From the NCBI RefSeq assembly GCF_001654495.1, contig NZ_CP015849.1, positions 992,001 through 1,056,000 of the forward strand: DNA of 64,000 nucleotides, given 5' to 3'. The translations under genes and the position numbers were made by a program. The DNA is from Streptomyces sp. SAT1. GTDB lineage: Bacteria; Actinomycetota; Actinomycetes; Streptomycetales; Streptomycetaceae. Numbering within the stretch: position 1 is the stretch's first letter; every line of letters starts with the position of its first letter. Below, one piece after another: positions 26,374 through 35,179 of this stretch. The notes beneath the pieces are model-generated. The model ran no database searches, had not been told where the DNA came from, and saw nothing but the letters and a program-made list of their open reading frames with translations.

Positions 26374-27249
26374 ATGTCTTGGTTCGCATCGCTCGTCCTC
26401 GGACTCGTCCAGGGGCTGACCGAGTTCCTTCCCGTCTCCTCCAGCGCGCATCTGCGGCTGACGGCGGCTTTCTCGGGCTGGGACGACCCCGGCGCCGCCT
26501 TCACGGCGATCACCCAGATCGGCACGGAGGCGGCCGTGCTGATCTACTTCCGCAAGGACATCGGGCGCATCGTCGCCGCCTGGTCCCGCTCGCTCTTCGA
26601 CCGGTCGATGCGCGCGGACCCCGACGCCCGCATGGGCTGGCTGGTCATCGTCGGCTCCGTCCCGATCGGGGTGCTCGGCCTGACGCTCAAGGACCAGATC
26701 GAGGGGCCGTTCCGCGATCTGCGGATCACGGCGACGATGCTCGTCGTGGTCGGTGTGGTCATCGGCATCGCCGACCGGACGGCGGCGCGCGACGAGAAGG
26801 GCGGCCGGCACCGGGCGCCCCAGCAGCGCAAGTCCCTGCGGGACCTCGGCGTCAAGGACGGCCTGATCTACGGCTGTTGCCAGGCGATGGCGCTGATCCC
26901 GGGCGTCTCCCGCTCCGGCGCCACCATCAGCGGCGGCCTCTTCATGGGCTACCGGCGCGAGGCGGCGGCCCGTTACTCCTTCCTGCTGGCCATTCCGGCC
27001 GTACTGGCCTCGGGCGTCTTCGAGTTGAAGGACGCGATGGAGACCGGCCAGGTGGTCTGGGGACCGACGCTGTTCGCGACGGTGATCGCGTTCGTGTCGG
27101 GGTACGCGGTCATCGCCTGGTTCATGAAATACATCTCGACGAAGAGTTTCATGCCGTTCGTCTGGTACCGGGTGGTGCTGGGTCTGGTCATCATCGGCCT
27201 GGTCACGGCCGGTGTGCTCAGCCCGCACGCGGCCGAGTCGGCGGAGTGA
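26374..27249 (+). CDS. uppP: Undecaprenyl-diphosphatase
   Basis: 291 residues from the ATG at 26374. Both BacA/UppP motifs are present: LGLVQGLTEFLPVSSSAHLR at residues 9-28, with the catalytic Glu, and LIPGVSRSGATISGGLFMG near 175-193, the phosphate-binding loop. Eight or so hydrophobic segments. It converts undecaprenyl pyrophosphate to the monophosphate at the outer face of the membrane for cell-wall synthesis; overexpression gives bacitracin tolerance. Streptomycetes usually have a second copy. Downstream is a small ORF. Confidence 0.95.
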   Translation: MSWFASLVLGLVQGLTEFLPVSSSAHLRLTAAFSGWDDPGAAFTAITQIGTEAAVLIYFRKDIGRIVAAWSRSLFDRSMRADPDARMGWLVIVGSVPIGVLGLTLKDQIEGPFRDLRITATMLVVVGVVIGIADRTAARDEKGGRHRAPQQRKSLRDLGVKDGLIYGCCQAMALIPGVSRSGATISGGLFMGYRREAAARYSFLLAIPAVLASGVFELKDAMETGQVVWGPTLFATVIAFVSGYAVIAWFMKYISTKSFMPFVWYRVVLGLVIIGLVTAGVLSPHAAESAE

Positions 27250-27351
27250 ACGACCCGCGGACGCGGCCGACGTCGCACAGGTGACCGACTCCCTACGGTT
27301 CCTGTAGCCGTCCGGTAGCGCTGTGTCAGTGCTTGCCCCTAGGCTTGGGGC

Positions 27352-27531
27352 ATGTCCCCCGATTCCATGGCCCTTGGTTCCGTGCGGTCCGCCGCCGAGC
27401 TGAACGAGCAGATCCGGGCGCTCTGGCTGCGTGCGGGCGGGTCCCTGTCGGCCCAGGAGCGCGCGGAGTACGAACTGCTGGTGGTCGAGTGGGCCGCCGC
27501 CATCCGGGGCCGGGTGATCAAAGCGGCCTGA
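27352..27531 (+). CDS. Small conserved-looking protein, 59 residues
   Basis: Starts at the ATG at 27352 and ends at the TGA at 27529-27531. It has strong third-position G/C bias and a compact helical sequence: SAAELNEQIRALWLRAG, then LSAQERAEYELLVVEWAAAIR, ending VIKAA. The composition (balanced charges, two predicted amphipathic helices, two Trp) looks like a real small protein rather than a chance frame. I recall similar small unknown proteins in streptomycetes but cannot name a family. It is followed by 84 bases and then the convergent SDR stop. Confidence 0.7.
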   Translation: MSPDSMALGSVRSAAELNEQIRALWLRAGGSLSAQERAEYELLVVEWAAAIRGRVIKAA

Positions 27532-27615
27532 CCGGCCCGGCTGCCCGCCGCGCGCACCGGCCGTGCCGCCTCCCGACCGCCGGCAGACCCCCGCACCGCG
27601 CACGCCACCGCCGGT

Positions 27616-28356
27616 TCAGCGCCCGCCGGACACCCGCAGCACCGCTCCCGACGCGTAGGAGGCGTCCGGTGACATCAGCCACGCGACGGCGGCGGCGATC
27701 TCCTCGGCCCGCCCCGGGCGGCGCAGCGGGATCGCGCCGGAGGCACGGCGGACCCGGTCCGGATCGCCCATCGCCGCGTGCATCTCGGTGTCGATCATGC
27801 CCGGCGCGACCGCGTTGACACGGATGCCGTCCGGGCCGAGTTCCTTGGCCAGCCCCAGGGTCAGCGCGTCGACGGCGGCCTTCGTCGCCGCGTAGTGCAC
27901 ATACTCGCCGGGGCTGCCGAGCGTGGCGGCGGCGGACGACACGTTCACGATCACACCGCTTCCGCGCGGGGTCATCAGCTGGGCCGCGCGGCGCGAGCAC
28001 AGCAGCGTGCCCGTGAGGTTGACGTCCACGACCCGGCGCAGGTCGGCCGGGTCCGCGTCGGCGAGGCGGCCCAGCGGCCCGGTCACACCGGCGTTGTTCA
28101 CCAGCCCCGTCACCGGCCCGAGCCGCTCCTCCGCCACGGCGAACAGCCGCTCGACATCGGCCTCCACCGAGGTGTCCACCCGCACGGCGACGCTGCGCGC
28201 CCCGGCCTCCAGCACCTCGTCGGCGACGGCCTCGGCGGCGCCGGTGTCGCGGACGTAGCCGATCACCACGTCATGGCCGTCGCCGGCCAGCCGCCGGCAG
28301 ACCGCGGCGCCGATGCCCCGGCTGCCCCCGGTGACGACCGTCACGAGTCGCTTCAT
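27616..28356 (-). CDS. SDR family oxidoreductase
   Basis: 246 residues from the ATG at 28356 with GGAGG five bases upstream. Classical short-chain dehydrogenase: cofactor loop VTGGSRGIGAA (residues 8-18), LVNNAGV (about 84-90), catalytic Ser in NVSSAAATLG, YxxxK as YVHYAATKAA (about 153-162), and NAVAPGMIDTEM. The arginine after the glycine motif region favours NADP. The closest familiar pattern is FabG/glucose dehydrogenase-like; the substrate is unknown. Five bases of coding do not overlap neighbours; DUF4291 ends 90 bases upstream. Confidence 0.92.
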   Translation of the reverse strand: MKRLVTVVTGGSRGIGAAVCRRLAGDGHDVVIGYVRDTGAAEAVADEVLEAGARSVAVRVDTSVEADVERLFAVAEERLGPVTGLVNNAGVTGPLGRLADADPADLRRVVDVNLTGTLLCSRRAAQLMTPRGSGVIVNVSSAAATLGSPGEYVHYAATKAAVDALTLGLAKELGPDGIRVNAVAPGMIDTEMHAAMGDPDRVRRASGAIPLRRPGRAEEIAAAVAWLMSPDASYASGAVLRVSGGR

Positions 28357-28446
28357 GCCGACCTCCGGTTCCGTTCCCGCCTGCTCGCGCCGTCCGCGGG
28401 CCGGGGCCCCGGCACCCGCGCCGGACACCGCCCGCATGTGATCAGC

Positions 28447-29058
28447 CTAGGCCCGCACATGCGCGAGCACCTCGTCGTCCAGCGGGTACGGCCGCTCCTC
28501 GGGCAGCAGCGCCCGCGCCCGCTCCGGCTCACCCGACCGGACCAACGCGTGGATCTTGGCCGCGAGCGGGGTGACGTCCTCGATCCCGGCGATCCACTCG
28601 TCCGCGTACCGGACCGCGGCCTCACCGGCGAGCCCGAGCTGCAGGGAGCGGTACGGCAGCGGAGCGAGCCCCAGGTCCCGCTCCGGGTCCCACTGCACCC
28701 GCGCGGGCGCCTGTCTCAGCCGCGCCTGCCAGGAGGCACGGTCACCGTGCAGGGCCGGTACATGGTGCGAGAGGCAGGCGTGCCGCAGCGCCCACTCGAA
28801 CCCGCCGCGGTCGATCTCGACGGCCAGGACGGTCTCCTGGCCCTCCTTGGTCCCCCAGCCGCAGCGGTACATCATCCAGAGGAACGACGGCTTGATCCAG
28901 GTCATCCGGTCCCGCTTCCAGGTGGACGGGAAACGGCCGTCGCGGGCGGCCGGGCCGCCGATCTGCGGGCGGTAGGCCTGGTAGACGGTGATTGTGGACG
29001 CGGTGTGGCGGGCGCGGACACCGAAGCGGGGCATCGGCTCGGGAGACTGATCGTTCAC
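28447..29058 (-). CDS. DUF4291 family protein
   Basis: 203 residues from a GTG at 29058. The family sequence is highly characteristic: ITVYQAYRPQIGGPAA, TWKRDRMTWIKPSFLWMMYRCGWGTKEGQE, WALRHACLSH and VQWDPERDLGL, all in order. DUF4291 is a widely distributed bacterial and fungal domain of unknown biochemical role. It has no membrane segments and is probably cytoplasmic. It precedes the SDR gene on the same strand by 90 bases and may share its transcript. Confidence 0.93.
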   Translation of the reverse strand: MNDQSPEPMPRFGVRARHTASTITVYQAYRPQIGGPAARDGRFPSTWKRDRMTWIKPSFLWMMYRCGWGTKEGQETVLAVEIDRGGFEWALRHACLSHHVPALHGDRASWQARLRQAPARVQWDPERDLGLAPLPYRSLQLGLAGEAAVRYADEWIAGIEDVTPLAAKIHALVRSGEPERARALLPEERPYPLDDEVLAHVRA

Positions 29059-29267
29059 GCGCCCAGCATCGGCGGCCGTGCCCGGCGGGGCCAGCGAATA
29101 TCCGGGGCGCCCGCCCGTCGCGGACGTCCGCCTCGTCCCCCGTGTCCCACGGTGTCCGGTGCGTCCTCCCGGCCGGTGGCCTGGGCGTCGGGCGGCGGGA
29201 CGCGCACACTGGATCCACCCGTGGATCACCGGGTGACCGGGGCCGTCGACGGGTAGGAGGGCGCCCT

Positions 29268-30848
29268 ATGGAGAGATTCGGACGCTGGCTCGACTCGCCC
29301 TGGCGGCGCGGGGTGCTCGCGGTGCTCGCGGGGGCGCTGCCGATGCTCGCCTTCCCGGCGCCCGCGCTGTGGTGGCTCGCCTACGGCGCGCTCGTGCCGT
29401 GGATCCTGCTGGTGCGGTCCGCGCCGACCGCGCGGCGGGCCGCCTGCGACGGCTGGTGCGGCGGGCTGGGCTACATGCTGGCCGTGCACCACTGGCTGCT
29501 GCCCAGCCTGCATGTGTTCACCGTGGTGCTCGCGGCGCTGCTGGGTGTGCTGTGGGTGCCCTGGGGGTGGCTGGTGCGGCGGTTCCTGGCCGGGCGGCCC
29601 TCCGCCGGGCGGGCGGCGGCGGCGCTCGTGGTGCTGCCCTCGGGCTGGCTGGCCGCGGAACTCGTGCGGTCCTGGCAGGGGCTCGGCGGGCCCTGGGGGA
29701 TGCTGGGCGCCAGCCAGTGGCAGGTGGCGCCCGCGCTGCGCCTGGCGTCGGTGGGCGGGGTGTGGCTGCTCAGCTTCCTGGTGGTGGCCGTCAATGCGGC
29801 CCTCGCCCTGCTCGTGGCGGCGCGCGGGGTGCGGGTGCCCGCGGTGGCCGGGCTCGCCGTGACCGCCGCGGTGACCTCCGCGGCATGGGTGTGGGCGCCG
29901 CGTCCCGCCGTCGACGGCCAGGTCCGCGTCGCGGTGGTGCAGCCGGGTGTGGTCGACGGCGCCGAGAGCGGCCAGCGGCGTTTCGACCGGGAGGAGCAGC
30001 TGACCCGCGGTCTCGCGGGGCGAGGTGTGGACCTGGTCGTGTGGGGCGAGAGCAGCGTCGGCTTCGACCTGGCCGACCGGCCCGACCTGGCCCGGCGGAT
30101 CGCGGCCCTCTCCCGGGAGGTCGGCGCGGACGTCCTGGTCAATGTGGACGCCCGGCGCTCCGACCGGCCCGGGATCTACAAGAGTTCCGTGCTCGTCGGA
30201 CCGCAGGGCCCGACCGGTGAGCGGTACGACAAGATGCGGCTGGTCCCGTTCGGCGAGTACATCCCGGCCCGCTCACTGCTCGGCTGGGCGACCTCCGTGG
30301 GCAAGGCCGCGGGCGAGAACCGCAGGCGGGGCACCGAGCAGGTGGTCATGGACGTCGGGCACGGGCTGCGGATCGGCCCGCTGATCTGCTTCGAGACCGC
30401 GTTCCCGGACATGAGCCGCCATCTGGCGCGGGACGGCGCCGGGGTGCTGCTCGCCCAGTCGTCGACGTCGACCTTCCAGCACAGCTGGGCGCCCGAGCAG
30501 CACGCCTCGCTCGGCGCGCTGCGGGCCGCCGAGACCGGACGGCCCATGGTGCACGCCACCCTGACCGGCGTGTCCGCCGTCTACGGTCCGGACGGGCGGC
30601 GGATCGGCCCCTGGCTGGGCACCGGCGACAGCACCGCCCGGGTGTACGAGGTACCGGTCGCGCACGGCGTCACCCCGTACGTCCGCCTCGGCGACTGGCC
30701 GGTGCACGCGGCGCTGCTGGTGCTGGCCGCGGTGGGGGCGCACGAGGGCGTGCGGAAGGTGCTCAGGCGGCGGCGCCGGGGCGCTCCAGCACCGTCCGCA
30801 CCACGCGCTCGCACAGGTCGTGGGTCTCCAGCGCGTCCCGGGCGCTGA
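29268..30848 (+). CDS. lnt: Apolipoprotein N-acyltransferase
   Basis: 526 residues from the ATG at 29268 with TAGGAGG at 29254-29260. Six or so N-terminal membrane segments (residues 15-215) precede the nitrilase-like domain (about 222-480). The catalytic triad is readable: Glu in LVVWGESSVG, Lys in YDKMRLVPFGEYIP, Cys in GPLICFETAFPD. It transfers a fatty acyl chain to the amino group of the lipidated cysteine. Streptomycetes carry two such genes, and this position recalls lnt2 of S. coelicolor. The last 29 codons overlap the convergent oxidoreductase gene, giving an Arg/Pro-rich tail; this 3' overlap is antisense for both mRNAs. Confidence 0.93.
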   Translation: MERFGRWLDSPWRRGVLAVLAGALPMLAFPAPALWWLAYGALVPWILLVRSAPTARRAACDGWCGGLGYMLAVHHWLLPSLHVFTVVLAALLGVLWVPWGWLVRRFLAGRPSAGRAAAALVVLPSGWLAAELVRSWQGLGGPWGMLGASQWQVAPALRLASVGGVWLLSFLVVAVNAALALLVAARGVRVPAVAGLAVTAAVTSAAWVWAPRPAVDGQVRVAVVQPGVVDGAESGQRRFDREEQLTRGLAGRGVDLVVWGESSVGFDLADRPDLARRIAALSREVGADVLVNVDARRSDRPGIYKSSVLVGPQGPTGERYDKMRLVPFGEYIPARSLLGWATSVGKAAGENRRRGTEQVVMDVGHGLRIGPLICFETAFPDMSRHLARDGAGVLLAQSSTSTFQHSWAPEQHASLGALRAAETGRPMVHATLTGVSAVYGPDGRRIGPWLGTGDSTARVYEVPVAHGVTPYVRLGDWPVHAALLVLAAVGAHEGVRKVLRRRRRGAPAPSAPRARTGRGSPARPGR

Positions 30849-31677
30849 GCACCCGCCCCTCGCGCACGGCGTCGAGGAAGGTCAGCACGGCCTGCTCGAT
30901 GCCGCGCTGGCGGGCGACGGGCACCCAGTCGCCGCGCCGCCGCAGGGTCGGCTGCCCCTTGTGGTCGACGGTCTCGGAGAGGTTGACCACCTGCCGCTTG
31001 GTGTCCTGCCCGGAGACCTCCAGGATCTCCTCGGCGGAGCCGCTGAGCCGGTTCATCACGCCGAGCGCGGTGAAGCCGTCCCCGGCCAGTTGCAGCACCA
31101 CGTGCTCCAGCAGCCCGTCCCGCATCCGGCCGCGCACGGTGACGTCGTCGACCGGTCCCGGCACCAGGAACCGCAGGGTGTCCACGACATGGATGAAGTC
31201 GTCGAGGACCATCGTGCGGGGCTCCTCGGGCAGCCCGACCCGGTTCTTCTGGAGCAGGATCAGCTCGCGCGGGTGCTCGGCGCACTGCGCGTACCCGGGC
31301 GCGTACCGCCGGTTGAAGCCGACCATGAGTCCGGCGCCGCGCTCCTCGGCGAGCGCCACCAGGCGGGCGGAGTCGGCGAGTTCGTAGGCGAGCGGCTTGT
31401 CGACGTACGTGGGGACGCCGGCCTCCAGGAGCCGGGTGACGATCTCGGGGTGGACGGCGGTGGGCGCGTGCACGAAGGCCGCGTCGAGATCCTGCGCGAG
31501 CAGGGAGTCGAGGTCGGCGTGGCGGCGCTCGGCGGGCAGGTGGAGGATGTCGCCGACCCGCTGGAGGGTGGCGGGCGTCCGGGTCTGGATGTGCAGGTCG
31601 ACGCCGGGCTGCGCGCCGAGGACCGGCAGGTACGCCTTCTGCGCGATGTCGCCCAGTCCGATGCAGCCGACCTTCAC
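30763..31677 (-). CDS. Gfo/Idh/MocA family oxidoreductase
   Basis: 304 residues from a GTG at 31677, with AAGGAG eight bases upstream. The N-terminal Rossmann fold starts VKVGCIGLGDIAQKAYLPVL, with the family's EKP-type motif here as YVDKPLAYELAD (about residues 91-102), and the C-terminal sheet domain follows. The family uses NAD(P) on sugars, inositols or related substrates. The Asp replaces the usual Glu before KP, a tolerated variant. Its 3' end overlaps lnt on the other strand. Confidence 0.9.
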   Translation of the reverse strand: MKVGCIGLGDIAQKAYLPVLGAQPGVDLHIQTRTPATLQRVGDILHLPAERRHADLDSLLAQDLDAAFVHAPTAVHPEIVTRLLEAGVPTYVDKPLAYELADSARLVALAEERGAGLMVGFNRRYAPGYAQCAEHPRELILLQKNRVGLPEEPRTMVLDDFIHVVDTLRFLVPGPVDDVTVRGRMRDGLLEHVVLQLAGDGFTALGVMNRLSGSAEEILEVSGQDTKRQVVNLSETVDHKGQPTLRRRGDWVPVARQRGIEQAVLTFLDAVREGRVLSARDALETHDLCERVVRTVLERPGAAA

Positions 31678-31744
31678 GTGCGCTCCTTCGTCGTCGCTCG
31701 ACCGGCCGTCGCGGACGCCGCCGTCCGGCGCCGTCCGTTCGCGT

Positions 31745-32977
31745 TCAGCCGTGCTCGTTGCCTCGGGCGGCGGGTGTCCGGCCCGCCCGCACCGCAGCAT
31801 ACGGCGGCTGCGGAGGGCGCCAGTCGGCGACGCCGTCGAAACCGCGCAGCAGCGCTCCCGGCACGGTCCTGGAGACGGCGGTGACCAGCGCGTCGCGTAC
31901 GGCGGCACCGGCGCGGCTGCCCGTCATGTTCACGCGGGCGACCCGGACGGCCCGGCGGGTGAGGGCGGTCGCCCGGGGCAGCCGGGCTGCGGTGTAGGCG
32001 GCCAGGTCATCGACGTGGTGGGCGAGGACGACGGCGTCCTCGACGGCCAGGTTGCCGCCCTGGCCGAGGGTGGGCGGCATGGCGTGCGCGGCGTCGCCGA
32101 GCAGAGCGGTCCGGCCGCGGTGGTAGGCGGGCGGCGGCGGTGCGAGGTGGTGGACGTCGTGGCGGAGCACGTCCTCGGGGCGGGCGGCGGCGAGGACGGC
32201 GGGGACCGGGTGGTGCCAGTGGCCGAAGCGGCGCAGGAGTTCGGCGCGTTCGTCGTCGGCGCGCTGCCCGGCGGGCGTCCGCGCCGCGGCGTACGCGTAC
32301 ACGCGGCCGTCCTTGAGCGGGTGGGTGCCCCACAGGCAGCCGCGGCCCCAGGTCTCGTGGGAGGGGAACGCGGCGCCCGGTACCGGGATCATGACGCGCC
32401 AGGTCGTGAACCCGGAGTAGACGGGCCCGGGGTGGTCCGGGAACAGGGTCCGGCGGGACGTGGAGTGGATGCCGTCGGCGGCGACCACCAGGTCGGCCTC
32501 CAGTTCGCCGTCGGGGGTGGTCACCCGGGCCGGCCTGTGCGCGTCCCCGGGGTCGGCGAGGCGGGCGTGCACGGACGTGCGGACGGTGCCGGGAGGCAGC
32601 AGCGAGGCCAGCACACCGACCAGCGTGGCCCGGGGCAGCAGCACGATGGGGCCGCCGAAGCGTGCGGCCGCCGCGGCGGCGTCGGTGCGGGCCAGCCAGT
32701 GGCCGCCGGGTGTGCGCAGCCCGCCGTCGCCCTGCCAGGCGGCCAGATCGCGGATCCGGTCGCCGACGCCGAGGACGTCCAGGGCGCGCAGGGCGTTCGG
32801 GGAGAGGGAGATGGCCGCGCCGACCGGTTCCAGGGAAGGGGCGCGCTCCAGCACGGTGACCCGGCGGCCGGACAGGTGCAGGGCCGCGGCGGCGGCCAGC
32901 CCTCCGATGCCCCCGCCGATGACGACGACGGCCGGGGACGGGCCCGCGGACGGGTTCGGGGCTTGGGGCTGGGACAT
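31745..32977 (-). CDS. FAD-dependent monooxygenase
   Basis: 410 residues from the ATG at 32977, behind GGGAGG. Group A flavoprotein hydroxylase: dinucleotide loop VVVIGGGIGGLAAAAAL (residues 17-33), the DG motif in LVVAADGIHSTSR (about 160-172), and the GD motif in TALLGDAAHAMPPTLGQGGNLAVEDAVVL (about 290-318). Related enzymes hydroxylate aromatic rings or act on antibiotics such as tetracycline and rifampicin. It is divergent from a TetR gene, and three matching palindromes lie in the shared promoter region, so it is very likely inducible by a ligand of that regulator. Confidence 0.93.
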   Translation of the reverse strand: MSQPQAPNPSAGPSPAVVVIGGGIGGLAAAAALHLSGRRVTVLERAPSLEPVGAAISLSPNALRALDVLGVGDRIRDLAAWQGDGGLRTPGGHWLARTDAAAAAARFGGPIVLLPRATLVGVLASLLPPGTVRTSVHARLADPGDAHRPARVTTPDGELEADLVVAADGIHSTSRRTLFPDHPGPVYSGFTTWRVMIPVPGAAFPSHETWGRGCLWGTHPLKDGRVYAYAAARTPAGQRADDERAELLRRFGHWHHPVPAVLAAARPEDVLRHDVHHLAPPPPAYHRGRTALLGDAAHAMPPTLGQGGNLAVEDAVVLAHHVDDLAAYTAARLPRATALTRRAVRVARVNMTGSRAGAAVRDALVTAVSRTVPGALLRGFDGVADWRPPQPPYAAVRAGRTPAARGNEHG

Positions 32978-32999
32978 GGCTGCCTCCCGCACAGTCGAG

Positions 33000-33070
33000 A
33001 CTACACCTGTAGTGACGCTTGGACACCCCGACCGTACTACGGATGTAGTGAGGTGCACTACGGGCGTAGT
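33000..33070. promoter_or_regulatory. Three operators, ACTAC-N4-GTAGT
   Basis: Perfect inverted repeats ACTAC-N4-GTAGT occur at 33000-33013 (spacer ACCT), 33036-33049 (GGAT) and 33057-33070 (GGGC), and nowhere else that I noticed in the window. Start-to-start spacings are 36 and 21 bases. They lie between the monooxygenase start (32977) and the TetR start (33091), as expected for TetR sites repressing both genes. Confidence 0.85.
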
Positions 33071-33090
33071 CCGCCGGTAGGTTGATCTCC

Positions 33091-33792
33091 ATGCCCGCTC
33101 CCGACGCACCCGCCCCGCGCGCCGACAGCCCTGACAGCCCTGTCAGCCCCGATGACCCCGGCACCCCGGACAGCGCCGGCCCCGCCGCCTCCGCCACCCG
33201 CGCCGACCGCGTGGCCGACGCCGCCCTCGCGCTGCTCGCCGAGCGCGGGATGCGCGGGCTGACGCACCGGGCTGTCGACGAGGCGGCCGGGCTTCCGCAG
33301 GGCTCGACGTCGAACATCGCGCGCACCCGGCAGGCGCTGCTGGAACTGGCCGTACGGAGGCTGGCCGACCGGGAGGCCCGGGTGCTGGCGCTGCACGAGA
33401 TGCCGGATCCGCGGACCGGCGGCCTGGACTCGCTGGTGGACGGCCTGGCGCTCGCCACCCATCGCGCGCTCACCGGCAACCGCCGGCTGACGCTCGCCCG
33501 CTACGAGCTGGCCCTGGAGGCGACCCGCCGCCCGGAGCTGCGCGCCCCCTTCGACGCCGCGGGCGCCCGCTTCCGCGAGCAGCTCACCGCACTGGTCACG
33601 GCGATGGGCTCCACGGACCCTGAGCGGCATGTGCTGTCCCTCGTCGCCTGGGCGGACGGGCTGATGTTCTCGTGCGTGGCCGGGACCTTCCACGCGCGGC
33701 GCCCGCGACTCGACGACGTACGGGCCGGCCTGCGGGAACTGCTGGGCGGCATGCTCGGGGGCGGGGGAAAAACTCCTGGTGCGAGGGTCTGA
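33091..33792 (+). CDS. TetR family transcriptional regulator
   Basis: 233 residues from the ATG at 33091; a TTG at 33082 is also in frame. Residues 1-38 are a disordered Pro/Asp/Ser-rich extension. The HTH is at about 40-85 ([37 protein letters not shown]) and the ligand-binding helices follow, ending near [14 protein letters not shown]. It faces the FAD monooxygenase, and the closest palindrome ends 21 bases before its start, so autorepression is likely. The DinB gene begins 20 bases after it and may be co-transcribed. Confidence 0.92.
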   Translation: MPAPDAPAPRADSPDSPVSPDDPGTPDSAGPAASATRADRVADAALALLAERGMRGLTHRAVDEAAGLPQGSTSNIARTRQALLELAVRRLADREARVLALHEMPDPRTGGLDSLVDGLALATHRALTGNRRLTLARYELALEATRRPELRAPFDAAGARFREQLTALVTAMGSTDPERHVLSLVAWADGLMFSCVAGTFHARRPRLDDVRAGLRELLGGMLGGGGKTPGARV

Positions 33793-33811
33793 CCTGCGCG
33801 AGGATCAACGT

Positions 33812-34327
33812 ATGACGACGACCGAACGCCGCGAGCCCGCCCAGAACGCCGACGAGCGCACCATGCTGGACGGCTGGCTGGACTACCACCGGCAGACACT
33901 CGCGTGGAAGTGCGAGGGCCTGACCGACGAGCAGTTGCGCACCGCGTCCGCGGAGCCTTCCGGGCTGACCCTGCTGGGGCTGGTGCGGCACATGGCGGAG
34001 GTGGAGCGCGGCTGGTTCCGCCGGGTGATGGCGGGCGAGGACGCGCCGCCGATCTACTACGACGACCAGGACCTGGACGGCGACTTCCGCGTCACCGCTG
34101 CCGACACCTGGGCCGAGGCCCAGGCCGCCTGGCAGGCGGAGATCGACGCCGCGCGCCGCATCGCCGCCGGACTGAGCCTCGACGACCTCTCCGAGGGCCG
34201 CCACAGGTCGAGCGCCGACCCGTTCAACCTGCGCTGGATCTACACGCACATGATCGAGGAGTACGCCCGCCACAACGGCCACGCCGACCTGATCCGCGAG
34301 CGCATCGACGGCGCGACCGGAGACTGA
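33812..34327 (+). CDS. DinB family protein (DUF664 type)
   Basis: 171 residues from the ATG at 33812, with GAGGA six to eight bases before. The four-helix DinB fold is supported by three spaced histidines that would bind a metal: [12 protein letters not shown] (about residue 57), and [21 protein letters not shown] (about 143-163). The mycothiol- and bacillithiol-dependent DinB enzymes of actinobacteria share this arrangement, so a thiol-transferase-like role is possible, though not shown. It follows the TetR gene closely and might belong to the same detoxification unit. Confidence 0.9.
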   Translation: MTTTERREPAQNADERTMLDGWLDYHRQTLAWKCEGLTDEQLRTASAEPSGLTLLGLVRHMAEVERGWFRRVMAGEDAPPIYYDDQDLDGDFRVTAADTWAEAQAAWQAEIDAARRIAAGLSLDDLSEGRHRSSADPFNLRWIYTHMIEEYARHNGHADLIRERIDGATGD

Positions 34328-34549
34328 GCACGGCGCCGGGCAAAGGGCGCCGGGGCGAAGGAGGCAACGGGGCGACGACAGGGTCGTACGGCGTGGCGGT
34401 CGCGGGGTCCGGCCACGGCCGTCGCCCGGTACGGCCCGCACCGCAGCGTCACCCGCGCGCCCGGCGGCCACTCCCCGAGGGGCGGGACATCACCCGTGCG
34501 GGGCATCCTGCGGCCGTCCGCAGGTCATGCGGGCCGCCGGGGCAGCAGA

Positions 34550-35089
34550 GTGGCGCGGGTGCATCGAACGACGACCGCCGCAACGCTCCTGATCACCCTG
34601 GCCGTCTCGGCCCTCACCGGCTGCGTCACGGTCCAGCGGCCACCTTCCGGTGTCCCGGCGACGGCCTCCGCCGCCGGTCCGGCCCCGCGCCCGGAGGGCG
34701 GTACCGGCCCGCGCGCCGTGCAGGCACCCGCCCGGGAGGCCCTGGAACGCGCCGGTTCCTCCGACGGCCCCACGGCACCGGACGCCCGCCCGCGCACGCA
34801 CACCCCGGCGGCGCCGCCCGCGACACCCGCCGCGACCGGGTCCGCGGCGCGGGACCAGCACCCGGCGCCGCGTTCCACGGCCCCCGGCGGTCCCGGCGCC
34901 CCCGGCTACAAGCCCGGCCACGAGACCGCGCCACGGCCGCCGCATCCGCCCGCGCCACGGCACACGACACCCGCCGCCCGGCACGCCGTACCGGCGAACC
35001 CGGGCATCTGCGCCCTCGGCAAGGAGTACGGCCACTGGCGTCCGGGCAGTCCGGAGGCGAAGATCTGCGGCCAGACCTACGGGCGTTGA
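34550..35089 (+). CDS. Putative lipoprotein with Pro/Ala-rich stalk
   Basis: About 179 residues from a GTG at 34550 (GTG at 34559 and a GTG at 34496 are alternatives). A signal sequence (TTAATLLITLAVSALTGC) ends in the lipobox LTGC. After the cysteine comes a 120-residue Pro/Ala/Thr/Gly-rich, probably disordered stalk and a conserved-looking C-terminal module of about 28 residues: NPGICALGKEYGHW ... EAKICGQTYGR, with two cysteines that may form a disulfide. Membrane-anchored outside the cell. The 168 bases upstream hold GC-rich repeats of no clear meaning. Confidence 0.75.
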   Translation: MARVHRTTTAATLLITLAVSALTGCVTVQRPPSGVPATASAAGPAPRPEGGTGPRAVQAPAREALERAGSSDGPTAPDARPRTHTPAAPPATPAATGSAARDQHPAPRSTAPGGPGAPGYKPGHETAPRPPHPPAPRHTTPAARHAVPANPGICALGKEYGHWRPGSPEAKICGQTYGR

Positions 35090-35179
35090 GCGGCCCAGGC
35101 CCGGTCACGCATCCCGCCTCCGTGTCCTTCCTGCCCGCCCCGCCCCGCCCGCGCAGCCGCGGCGCCCGGCCGTCCGCCG

